Shown here in pieces: positions 9,936-17,866 of a stretch of DNA of 64,000 nt. The DNA lies in assembly GCA_002923375.1 (NCBI GenBank), contig BEIJ01000001.1:1302001-1366000 (forward strand), in the 5' to 3' direction. The DNA comes from a bacterium HR33 (lineage in GTDB: Bacteria > Gemmatimonadota > Gemmatimonadetes > Gemmatimonadales > GWC2-71-9). Each line of letters opens with the position of its first letter. Position 1 is the first letter of the stretch. A model generated the notes under the pieces. That model saw nothing but the letters and a program-made list of their open reading frames with translations, was not told the origin of the DNA and did not search any database. The position numbers and the translations under genes were made by a program.

Positions 9936-9962
9936 GGCTCCGCGAGTTTTTCGCCCGTTTCG

Positions 9963-10006
9963 CAAAGATCCGGTTAGGTGCCGCGGCGGCGCGCCTTGGA
10001 TCTTTG
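9963..10006. repeat. Inverted repeat just before the comEA-like start
   Basis: CAAAGATCC and its complement GGATCTTTG form a 9-bp stem around 26 bases of very GC-rich sequence. It ends 6 bases before the ATG of the following gene, so if it folds in the mRNA it would sit over the ribosome landing site. Function not known. Confidence 0.35.
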
Positions 10007-10012
10007 TAGTCC

Positions 10013-10636
10013 ATGGGAGAAAGGCGCGCTGCCCTTTTGTTATTGCTCCTCGCTGCCGCCGGGTTGCTGGTGCGCTTCGCGCGGCCGGGCCCGGAAGCAC
10101 CCGGGGCAGTGGCCTACCGGTGGGCCGAGGATCGGCAGTCTTTGGACTCGGTGGCGGCAAGGGCGGCGCGGCTGGCACGGCCCCTCAAGCCGGGGGAGAA
10201 AATAGATGTGGACCGAGCCCCGGCCGAAGAACTGATGCGCCTGCCGAGGATCGGACCGGCCATGGCGGCGCGGATCGTGGCGGATCGGGAAGCCAAGGGG
10301 CCGTTCGGCTCCCTAGAAGCCCTGGGCAGGGTGTCGGGGATAGGCCCTGCCACCTTGGATGCGCTGAGACCGCACGTTTCCTTTTCGGGCCGTCCCGAGC
10401 CGCCCTGGGTCTTGAGCATGCCGCAGTCGGGGGATCTCGCTGGCAAGGTGAGATTGAACACGGCGACCGAGCGCGAATTGGTGCAACTTCCGGGAATCGG
10501 TCCGGCGAGGGCCCGAGCGATCGTGGCCGACCGGGAGGCCAACGGTCCCTACAAGACCCTGGAAGACCTTTCGAGGGTGCCCGGTATCGGGCCTGGCATT
10601 TTGCAAGGGCTCCGGGGCCGGGTGATCGTCCCTTGA
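10013..10636 (+). CDS. comEA: ComEA-like double helix-hairpin-helix DNA-binding protein
   Basis: A 207-residue protein with an N-terminal hydrophobic helix (ALLLLLLAAAGLLV) as signal or anchor, and two ComEA-type (HhH)2 DNA-binding domains. The first contains VDRAPAEELMRLPRIGPAMA and SGIGPATLDALR; the second contains LNTATERELVQLPGIG and PGIGPGILQGLR. ComEA binds incoming double-stranded DNA in the periplasm during natural transformation. Its place directly upstream of pilB-pilT-pilC fits a pilus-driven DNA uptake role. Two (HhH)2 units instead of the usual one is a mild oddity. There is no good Shine-Dalgarno before the ATG, only an inverted repeat. Confidence 0.82.
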   Translation: MGERRAALLLLLLAAAGLLVRFARPGPEAPGAVAYRWAEDRQSLDSVAARAARLARPLKPGEKIDVDRAPAEELMRLPRIGPAMAARIVADREAKGPFGSLEALGRVSGIGPATLDALRPHVSFSGRPEPPWVLSMPQSGDLAGKVRLNTATERELVQLPGIGPARARAIVADREANGPYKTLEDLSRVPGIGPGILQGLRGRVIVP

Positions 10637-10660
10637 CACGGTGTAGGTGCTCCGTAGCTT
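10633..10660 (+). promoter_or_regulatory. Possible sigma-70 promoter for pilB
   Basis: TTGACA overlaps the comEA-like stop codon and is followed after 16 bases by TAGCTT (3 of 6 to consensus). It would give a leader of roughly 55 bases before the pilB ATG. The -10 is weak. Confidence 0.3.
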
Positions 10661-10721
10661 GCCAATTGAATACTCGCAGGTTGGACCACTGGATGTTCTT
10701 CAGGAAGGTTAGGTTGTAGGT

Positions 10722-12428
10722 ATGGCTGCTACCGCTGCTGCCACTGCCGAACGGCTAGGCGATCTGCTGGTGCGCGAGGGGCTCATTACTCGCGAGCAGC
10801 TGCAGAAGGCGCTTCAGGAACAGAAGGTTACCGGTATGCGTTTGGGCTACACTTTGGTGAAGCTCGGCTTCGTTCAGGAGGTCGAGATCACCAAGATGCT
10901 GGCCCGGCAGTACCGGATGCCGGCTGTGGATCTGTCGCGCTTCGAGGTGGATCCCAAGATCATCAAGCTGGTGCCGGCGGACGTAGCCATCAAGCACACG
11001 GTGCTCCCCTTGAAGCGGGAGGGCCGCACCTTGACGGTGGCGATGGCGGATCCCACCAACGTCGGGGTGATCGACGATCTGAAGTTCATTACGAGATTCG
11101 ACATTTTTCCCGTGATCGCCGGCGAGTACACGCTGCGGAATGCGATCGAGAAGTACTACGAGCAGACCGATGCGCAGCTTCAGACCCTTCTCAAGGATAT
11201 AGAGGAGGAAGAAGAGCTCGAGGTCATCGAGGAGAAGGAGGAGGAGGGACCGGTCCAGGTTGCCGATGATGCTCCGGTGGTGAAGCTGATCAACGGGATC
11301 TTGACCGACGCGGTGAAGCGGGGTGCGAGCGACATCCACATAGAGCCTTTCGAGCACGAGATCCGGGTACGGTATCGTATCGACGGCGCCTTGCAGGAGA
11401 TCATGAAGCCGCCGGTGAAGCTCAAGGCGGCGCTTACCAGCCGGATAAAGATCATGGCGAACCTGAACATCGCCGAGCGGCGGGTTCCCCAGGATGGGCG
11501 GATCAAGCTCAAGATGGGCAAGCGGGTGATCGATTTCCGGGTATCGACCCTTCCGGTGATCTTCGGCGAGAAGATCGTGCTGCGGATCTTGGACAAAGGG
11601 AACCTCACGCTGGACCTGAGCAAGTTCGGGTTCGAGCCCAAGGCGGAGAAGGATTTGATGCGGGCGATCCTGAACCCGTACGGGATGGTCTTGGTGACCG
11701 GTCCCACGGGGTCGGGAAAGACCACCACGCTCTATTCGGCTCTTTCCCGGGTGAACACGGTGGAAGTGAACATCATGACCGCCGAGGACCCGGTGGAGTA
11801 CAACATTTATGGGATCAATCAGGTGCAGGTCCGCAACGAGATCGGGATGACCTTCGCGGCTGCCCTGAAGGCGTTCCTGCGGCAGGATCCCAACATCATC
11901 ATGGTGGGAGAGATCCGGGACATCGAGACCGGCAGTATCGCCATCAAGGCGGCGCTCACCGGTCACCTGGTGCTTTCCACGCTTCATACCAACGATGCGC
12001 CTTCTACGATTACCCGGATGATCGACATGGGTATCGAGCCGTTCAACGTGGCCAGTGCGGTGAATCTGATCGTGGCCCAGCGGCTGGTGAGGCGCATTTG
12101 CAGCGAGTGCAAGCAGGAACACAAATACAGCGAGGAGGAGTTGGAGGCTTTGGGATTGACTCCGGAGGAGGCTTCCAAGATCACCTTCTACAAGGGAGCC
12201 GGCTGTGCTTCCTGCAATGGAACCGGGTACAAGGGGCGGGCGGGGCTTTACGAGGTGATGGCCCTTTCCCCCGAACTGAGGCGGATGATTCTCCGCGGGG
12301 CCTCTGCGGCGGAGCTGAAAGAGCAGGCGATCAAGGAAGGGATGCTCACCCTCAGGATGGACGGTATCGAGAAGATCAAGAAGGGAATCACGACTTTGGA
12401 AGAGGTAGTCAAGGAAACGGCGGGTTAA
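10722..12428 (+). CDS. pilB: Type IV pilus extension ATPase PilB with MshEN domain
   Basis: The hexameric cytoplasmic motor that drives pilus polymerisation; 568 residues, normal for PilB. Residues ~8-60 hold two tandem MshEN motifs, RLGDLLVREGLITREQL...ALQEQ and RLGYTLVKLG...MLARQ, which in MshE-type ATPases bind c-di-GMP. An acidic linker (residues ~160-180) precedes the ATPase core with Walker A GPTGSGKTT at ~327, the Asp box and GEIRD Walker B region. The tetracysteine zinc site is CSEC at ~459 and CASC at ~495. pilT and pilC follow closely, forming a motor operon. Confidence 0.96.
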   Translation: MAATAAATAERLGDLLVREGLITREQLQKALQEQKVTGMRLGYTLVKLGFVQEVEITKMLARQYRMPAVDLSRFEVDPKIIKLVPADVAIKHTVLPLKREGRTLTVAMADPTNVGVIDDLKFITRFDIFPVIAGEYTLRNAIEKYYEQTDAQLQTLLKDIEEEEELEVIEEKEEEGPVQVADDAPVVKLINGILTDAVKRGASDIHIEPFEHEIRVRYRIDGALQEIMKPPVKLKAALTSRIKIMANLNIAERRVPQDGRIKLKMGKRVIDFRVSTLPVIFGEKIVLRILDKGNLTLDLSKFGFEPKAEKDLMRAILNPYGMVLVTGPTGSGKTTTLYSALSRVNTVEVNIMTAEDPVEYNIYGINQVQVRNEIGMTFAAALKAFLRQDPNIIMVGEIRDIETGSIAIKAALTGHLVLSTLHTNDAPSTITRMIDMGIEPFNVASAVNLIVAQRLVRRICSECKQEHKYSEEELEALGLTPEEASKITFYKGAGCASCNGTGYKGRAGLYEVMALSPELRRMILRGASAAELKEQAIKEGMLTLRMDGIEKIKKGITTLEEVVKETAG

Positions 12429-12432
12429 TTCT

Positions 12433-13602
12433 ATGGATCAGGCTGCTGCTAAGCCGGCTGCCCCGGCGCGGGCGAGTTCTCAGACTTTGAATCTGAGGGT
12501 CCTGCTCGAAGAGATGATCGAGCGGGAGGCCTCGGATCTTCACATCACCGCCGGGGCCCGTCCCAAGCTGAGAATAGACGGGGATATCGTGGATTCCAAG
12601 ATCGATCACGTGCTGACCCCCAAGGATACGCTCCAGCTCGCCTATTCGGTTTTGACCGAGAATCAGAAGAAGAAGTTCGAAATGGAAGACGAGCTGGATT
12701 TCTCCTTTGGAATCCAGAACCTGGCGCGGTTCCGCGGCAACTGTTTCAAGCAGCGCGGCTGTGTTTCCATGGTGATCCGGCAGATCCCCTTCCAGGTGAA
12801 AACCTTCGATGAGCTGGGGCTGCCGCCCATCGTCGCCAAGCTGGCCGAACGGCCCCGGGGCTTGGTTCTGGTGACCGGCCCCACCGGTTCGGGAAAGTCC
12901 ACCACTTTGGCGGCGATGATCGACAAGATCAACCGGGAGACCAAGGGCCACATTCTCACGATCGAAGAGCCGATCGAGTTCATCCACCGCCACCACCAAT
13001 GTGTGGTGAACCAGCGGGAGGTGGGGACCGATACCAAGAGCTTCGCGGCGGCTTTGAAGTACGCTTTGCGGCAGGATCCCGACGTGGTCTTGATCGGCGA
13101 GATGCGGGACCTGGAAACGATTCAGGCGGCCCTCACCATCGCCGAGACCGGACACCTGGCCCTGGCCACGCTGCACACCAACTCGGCGGCGGAAACCATC
13201 AACCGCATCATCGATGTTTTCCCGTCGCACCAGCAGGCTCAAGTCCGAGCGCAACTGGCTTTCGTACTCGAAGGAGTGATCACCCAGACCCTTCTCCAGC
13301 GGGCATCGGGAAAGGGCCGGGTGATGGCTTGCGAAATCATGGTCTGCACGCCCGCCATACGGGCTCTCATCCGGGACGACAAAGTCCACCAGATCATATC
13401 GGCCATGCAGGCCGGCAAGAAGCACGGCATGCAAACCTTGGCGGACGACTTGTATCGCCTCTACATGAATCGCGAGATTACCTTGGAAGAAGCGCTCAGA
13501 GTGGTTCCGGATCAGAATGAGTTCCTCCGGATGGTGGGCGAGCCGATCCCCGGGGAGGAACGGCCGGCCGGGTCCCGCCCGGCCGCCGGAGCACGGCGCT
13601 GA
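12433..13602 (+). CDS. pilT: Type IV pilus retraction ATPase PilT
   Basis: A 389-residue hexameric ATPase that powers pilus disassembly, giving twitching motility and DNA uptake. After a short Ala/Pro-rich N-terminus comes the PilT N-domain (EMIEREASDLHITAGARP), Walker A GPTGSGKST at ~149, GEMRD, and the C-terminal signature AIRALIRDDKVHQI, a variant of the PilT AIRNLIR motif needed for retraction. It starts only 4 bases after pilB stops. The C-terminal tail after GEPIPGEE is basic and low-complexity. Confidence 0.96.
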   Translation: MDQAAAKPAAPARASSQTLNLRVLLEEMIEREASDLHITAGARPKLRIDGDIVDSKIDHVLTPKDTLQLAYSVLTENQKKKFEMEDELDFSFGIQNLARFRGNCFKQRGCVSMVIRQIPFQVKTFDELGLPPIVAKLAERPRGLVLVTGPTGSGKSTTLAAMIDKINRETKGHILTIEEPIEFIHRHHQCVVNQREVGTDTKSFAAALKYALRQDPDVVLIGEMRDLETIQAALTIAETGHLALATLHTNSAAETINRIIDVFPSHQQAQVRAQLAFVLEGVITQTLLQRASGKGRVMACEIMVCTPAIRALIRDDKVHQIISAMQAGKKHGMQTLADDLYRLYMNREITLEEALRVVPDQNEFLRMVGEPIPGEERPAGSRPAAGARR

Positions 13603-13621
13603 AGACAGACGAGGGTAGCCT

Positions 13622-14815
13622 ATGCCGGTATGGGAGTACACCGCCCGCACGCCGACCGGTCAGGAACAGACCGGCACCATCGATCTCCCGAGCAGGGATG
13701 ACGTAGTAGCCCACCTCAGAAGGAACCGCTTGGTTCTGGTGAGGATCCGGGAGGCCAAGAAGGCCAAACGGAAGGGAAGAATTCCCACTCGGGACGTCGT
13801 GGTCTTCACCCGGCAGTTCGCCACCATGATCAACTCGGGCTTGCCGCTGGTACAGGCCCTCGACATCCTGGCCAAACAGACCGACAACAAGATCCTTGCG
13901 GCTGTCACCAAGGAAGTGGTGTACGACGTGGAAAGCGGCCACACCCTGGCCGACGCTTTGAGCAAACACCCCAACGCTTTCAGCCAGCTCTACGTGAACA
14001 TGGTGGCCGCCGGAGAGGCGGGCGGCATCCTGGACACTATTCTCCTCAGACTGGCCACCTTCCTGGAGAAGAACGACGCCATCGTGCGCAAAGTCAAAGG
14101 CGCCATGATCTATCCGGCGGTGATCTTCTCGGTCGCCGCCATCGCGGTGGTGGTCTTGCTAATTTTCGTGATCCCCACCTTCCAGAACATGTTCGCCTCG
14201 GTGAACCTGGAGCTGCCTCTTCCCACCAGAATCGTCATAGGCCTGAGCGACATCCTGCAAGGCTTCTGGTGGCTTATCGGCGGAACTATCGCGGCCGTAG
14301 CCTATGGGATCAAACGGTATTACGCCACGCCCAACGGGCAGCTGGTGCTGGACCGGCTCATGCTCAAGCTCCCGGTCCTGGGGGACGTTTTGCGCAAATC
14401 CGCGGTCTCGCGGTTTACCCGAACCTTGGGTACCCTGATCGCCTCCGGTGTCTCGATCCTCGAGGGCCTGGAGATCACCGCGAAGACCGCGGGCAACCGG
14501 GTGATCCACGACGCGATCATGGAGTCCCGCGGCTCGATCGCCGGAGGCGAAACCATTGCCGTACCGCTGGAAAAATCCGGAGTATTCCCGCCTATGGTGA
14601 CCTCGATGATCGCGGTCGGCGAGGCCACGGGCGGGCTGGACGAGATGCTCACCAAGATCGCCGATTTCTACGACGACGAGGTGGACGCCGCGGTCTCCAA
14701 CCTGCTTTCCCTCATGGAGCCGGTGATGATCGTGGTACTCGGCGTCATAGTGGGCGGCATGATCGTGGCCATGTACCTGCCGATCTTCGACATGATCAAC
14801 GCGGTGCAGGGCTAG
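13622..14815 (+). CDS. pilC: Type IV pilus inner-membrane platform protein PilC
   Basis: The 397-residue polytopic platform on which PilB and PilT act. It starts MPVWEYTARTPTGQEQTG, the usual PilC beginning, and has two T2SSF domains (about residues 65-190 and 270-390), each with GLPLVQALDIL-like or GVSILEGLEIT-like helices and an AGEAGG or VGEATGGLDE turn. Three membrane helices follow the family pattern, with the last near MEPVMIVVLGVIVGGMIVAM. It closes the pilB-pilT-pilC operon. Its last 20 bases overlap the 3' end of the convergent aldo-keto reductase gene. Confidence 0.95.
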   Translation: MPVWEYTARTPTGQEQTGTIDLPSRDDVVAHLRRNRLVLVRIREAKKAKRKGRIPTRDVVVFTRQFATMINSGLPLVQALDILAKQTDNKILAAVTKEVVYDVESGHTLADALSKHPNAFSQLYVNMVAAGEAGGILDTILLRLATFLEKNDAIVRKVKGAMIYPAVIFSVAAIAVVVLLIFVIPTFQNMFASVNLELPLPTRIVIGLSDILQGFWWLIGGTIAAVAYGIKRYYATPNGQLVLDRLMLKLPVLGDVLRKSAVSRFTRTLGTLIASGVSILEGLEITAKTAGNRVIHDAIMESRGSIAGGETIAVPLEKSGVFPPMVTSMIAVGEATGGLDEMLTKIADFYDDEVDAAVSNLLSLMEPVMIVVLGVIVGGMIVAMYLPIFDMINAVQG

Positions 14816-16265
14816 AGGAAGAAACCAGAGCCTCGGCTTCGATCTCCACCAGATACCTGCCGTCAACCAAGTCGGCTCGGATGAGCGTGTTCGCCGGGCG
14901 AGCCCGGCGGAACCGCTCTCCGTGTACCCGGGCCACGGCCTCCCAATCCTCCATGCGGGGAAGATATATCCGGGTGCGTACCACGTTCTCCAGGCTTGAT
15001 CCCAGCGATTCCAAAGCCCCTTCGATCTTGTCGATGGCAAAGTGCGCCTGAGATGCGGGATCCGAGCCTCCGATCACCCGATCCCGATGGGTGGCGGTGG
15101 TGCCCGAGACCCAAATCCTATCACCGATCCGGAGCGCCCGGCTGTAACCCGCCAAGTCTTCCCAGGGAGTGCCGCTCGACACCCACATCCGGTTGCCGGA
15201 GGACTGCACCGGATACGGGGATGGAAACGAGTCTACGTGGTGACTCAGATCCCCGGAGGCGGTGAGAAACGGGGGGCGCCGGTACTCGTCGCCGCTTTCG
15301 CCCGGTATCGGCCGGAGAGCGGCAATCGCCTCCTCGAGCTCGATTTTGCTCTCGTCGTCGAGAGAAAAATCGAAAAGGCGCAGGTTCTCCGACAAGTGAT
15401 CCGCTTCTCCCAGTCTGGCACCCACGATGATGCCTCCTACGCCGGGATGCTCCAGCACGAACCGGCAGGCGACGTTCGCGATGGAGACTCCCAACCTCTG
15501 CGCCACCCGGTGGGCCGCCCGTAGCACGCCCTGAAACCGATCCCACCCTCCCGCAGCCTGGATGAACCGGAAATACTTCATTTGGGACCAAGTGGCCAGG
15601 TCCTCCGCCGAAGGCTCCGGTTTTCCCAGCCAGCGCTCGCTCAAAAAACCCCCCGCGAGAGTCCCGTAAGCCAACAGTTTGATCCCGCTTTGGGCGCAAA
15701 ACCCGAGCATCCGGCGGCGGGGCCTGGTATCCAGCAGCGAGAAACAAACCTGATTGGTGACTACCTCGATTCCCGAATGGTACACCATGGCGAGATGGGG
15801 CGTGTCGAAATTGGTAAGCCCCAAATACCGGATCAGTCCCTCCCGCCGTAGCTCATCGAGCCAAAAGAGTCCGTCCAGCCACGAGGGATCAAAGTACCTC
15901 CAGGCGTGAAACTGCAGGAGGTCGATCTGCGAAGTCCTGAGCCTTTGCAAGGACCGCTCCACCGCCTGCCGAACCTGATCGCGAGTGAGCGAGCCCGGTG
16001 GCGGCACCCACTTGGTGAGAATTTCCGCCGAAACCTGCTCAGAGTAACGCTCCCGGAACGTTCCGGCGATGTCCTCAGCGGATCCATAGTGGTCGGCCAG
16101 ATCGAACGTGGTAAAGCCCGCTTCTGCATAACGCGCCATCTCCCAAGCCGCCGACTCCCGGTCTACGGGACCGCGGCGTTCCATGTCGGCAATCTGCCAC
16201 AACCCGGTGATGATGCGGGATATGCTGAAGTCCTTTGCCAGATCGCAGCGCTCCATACGGATCAC
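14796..16265 (-). CDS. Aldo-keto reductase fused to a C-terminal Rid (YjgF/YER057c) domain
   Basis: A 489-residue two-domain protein. Residues ~10-320 are an NADPH-dependent aldo-keto reductase barrel with the catalytic set visible as FDLADHYG (Asp, Tyr), LTKW (Lys) and LQFHAW (His), and a C-terminal IIVGAR nucleotide-binding segment. Residues ~350-480 form a Rid-family domain: IWVSGTTATH, FAIDKIEGALESLGSSLENV, RTRIYLP, VEIEAEAL. In RidA an Arg near the end binds the imine substrate; here the matching segment reads PANTLI, so that Arg seems absent. Start is GTG 16265, overlapping the permease stop (GTGA). A link between a carbonyl reductase and imine/enamine handling is inferred only. Confidence 0.85.
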   Translation of the reverse strand: MIRMERCDLAKDFSISRIITGLWQIADMERRGPVDRESAAWEMARYAEAGFTTFDLADHYGSAEDIAGTFRERYSEQVSAEILTKWVPPPGSLTRDQVRQAVERSLQRLRTSQIDLLQFHAWRYFDPSWLDGLFWLDELRREGLIRYLGLTNFDTPHLAMVYHSGIEVVTNQVCFSLLDTRPRRRMLGFCAQSGIKLLAYGTLAGGFLSERWLGKPEPSAEDLATWSQMKYFRFIQAAGGWDRFQGVLRAAHRVAQRLGVSIANVACRFVLEHPGVGGIIVGARLGEADHLSENLRLFDFSLDDESKIELEEAIAALRPIPGESGDEYRRPPFLTASGDLSHHVDSFPSPYPVQSSGNRMWVSSGTPWEDLAGYSRALRIGDRIWVSGTTATHRDRVIGGSDPASQAHFAIDKIEGALESLGSSLENVVRTRIYLPRMEDWEAVARVHGERFRRARPANTLIRADLVDGRYLVEIEAEALVSSSSPAPR

Positions 16266-17740
16266 TCCGGCGGCAGGGTTGAGAACACCGCTCGGAGATC
16301 TACGCCGGAGCGGCGCAGGCGCCGGGTTTCAATTCCGTAGAGCAGAGTCGCCAGAGCCATCACCGCCGTCCATATGACCGTGGAGCTCAGATACCAGGCT
16401 TCGGCGCCGGATAGATCGCGGAAAGTGTGGACTCCCAGCAATACCGCCAGCATCGCGGTGCAGGACAGCATCAGCGGGGTGCGCAGCCGGCGGCCGGCCA
16501 GTACCTTGGCGCGGGCTGCAATTGCAGGGTTACGGCGGGGAAGCAACAGAACCGAAAGCGCCATGAGAATGAAGTTCACCAGCATCGCCGTCACCAAAAT
16601 ATCGACCCCCAGGAAAAAGTCGCCGGCCAGATGGCTTCCCAGGATTCCCAAGGAGGCAGTTACCCCGCTCGCCAGAATCGCCACGTGCGGGGTGTGCCAG
16701 CGATCGTGGACTCGGGCTACCGCCTTGGGGAAGACTCCGTCCTCTCCCCAGGCGAACATCAGCCGCGATACGGCCAGGAGCATCGCCGGAAGGTCGTTGA
16801 TCAGGGCCACGGCGGCTCCTAAGAGGATCGCCGCGGTAGCAGCCGGAGGCAGCAGGTATCCCAGCAACCCGGGCGCGGTGACATCCCGCTCCGCTGCCTG
16901 GGCGGCCACGTAGGTCCAGGGTACGGCGTGGTAGACCGCCCCGGTGAAAAGCAGGTAGAAACTCCCCACCGTCACTATCGCGATGGCGATCGCCAGGGGG
17001 AGCGAACGTTCCGGATTGCGCGCCTCCCCTCCGGCCTGCGCGATGGAGTCGAAGCCTATGAAGCTGGAGAACAGAAGCGTGGTCGCCGCCAGGAATCCGG
17101 GGAGTGTAAGAGGCGGGGGGTCGGCTTCGGCCGGCAGCGTCACTCCGCTGGCCATGACCGCTCGGGTGAAATCGTTCTGGTCGAACCAGAATCCCGCTAC
17201 GATCACCACCCCGCCTAAAGCGAACATGAGAATCATGAGCGGCACCAGGGTCGCCACGTACAGGGGAATACCCCGCAAGTTGATCCCCACGAAAGTCCAC
17301 AGGAAGGCCAAAGCGAGCGCCACTCTGATCGCCCCGGTCTCCAACAGCGCCGCCCCCTCCGTCCACCCTGCCGTCGAGGCGGCGTCGCGCAGGAACGGGA
17401 TCAACAGATACGCCACCACGCCGATGGCGATCGAGAGCCCGAACCACTGGGAAAAGCTGGCGGCGAAGCCCCAGTACGGGCCGATCGCCCGGCTGGCATA
17501 GACGTAGCTTCCTCCCGCGCGCGGCATGGCCGAGGCCAGGATGGCATACGCCAAAGCAGCGAGGGCGGCGGGGACTGCGGCAACCAGGTAGGCAGCAAGC
17601 ACGTGGGGTCCGATTCCCGGGATGGTTCGCTGGATGCTGAAAGGAATGACGTTTATGGCGGCTCCGAGCATCGAGCAGATCCCGGTGGCCGCGAGCCCGA
17701 GAAGGCCCATCTGGCGAGTAAGGCCCGTCTCCTGCTGCAT
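16262..17740 (-). CDS. APC-superfamily amino acid permease
   Basis: A 492-residue integral membrane transporter with about 12 hydrophobic helices. The N-terminal region carries the APC signature GICSMLGAAINVIPF in the first helix, the AAVPAALAALAYAILASAMPRAGGSYVY stretch typical of the family (helix 2-3), and a helix with SSFIGFDSIAQAGGEARNPERSLP, the conserved helix-6/7 segment. Substrate cannot be told from the sequence; a cationic or neutral amino acid is likely. It is the first gene of a coupled pair with the reductase/Rid fusion and is divergent from the exported amidohydrolase, 126 bp away, which could supply its substrate. Confidence 0.88.
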   Translation of the reverse strand: MQQETGLTRQMGLLGLAATGICSMLGAAINVIPFSIQRTIPGIGPHVLAAYLVAAVPAALAALAYAILASAMPRAGGSYVYASRAIGPYWGFAASFSQWFGLSIAIGVVAYLLIPFLRDAASTAGWTEGAALLETGAIRVALALAFLWTFVGINLRGIPLYVATLVPLMILMFALGGVVIVAGFWFDQNDFTRAVMASGVTLPAEADPPPLTLPGFLAATTLLFSSFIGFDSIAQAGGEARNPERSLPLAIAIAIVTVGSFYLLFTGAVYHAVPWTYVAAQAAERDVTAPGLLGYLLPPAATAAILLGAAVALINDLPAMLLAVSRLMFAWGEDGVFPKAVARVHDRWHTPHVAILASGVTASLGILGSHLAGDFFLGVDILVTAMLVNFILMALSVLLLPRRNPAIAARAKVLAGRRLRTPLMLSCTAMLAVLLGVHTFRDLSGAEAWYLSSTVIWTAVMALATLLYGIETRRLRRSGVDLRAVFSTLPPE

Positions 17741-17866
17741 GGGGGCGACCCAATCTAAGAAGCGGTCCGGGGCGGCGGGAGCAGGAAGCTCGCTCTGAAA
17801 GGGGTGCTTGACGGTGGCGGCACCGGCTTAGAATCTCAAGGGAGGGTGTCTCGAAGGAGTTCAGCG

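Noticed and set aside
10755-12122. 455-codon open frame opposite pilB
   Set aside because: Antisense shadow; pilB carries all family motifs.
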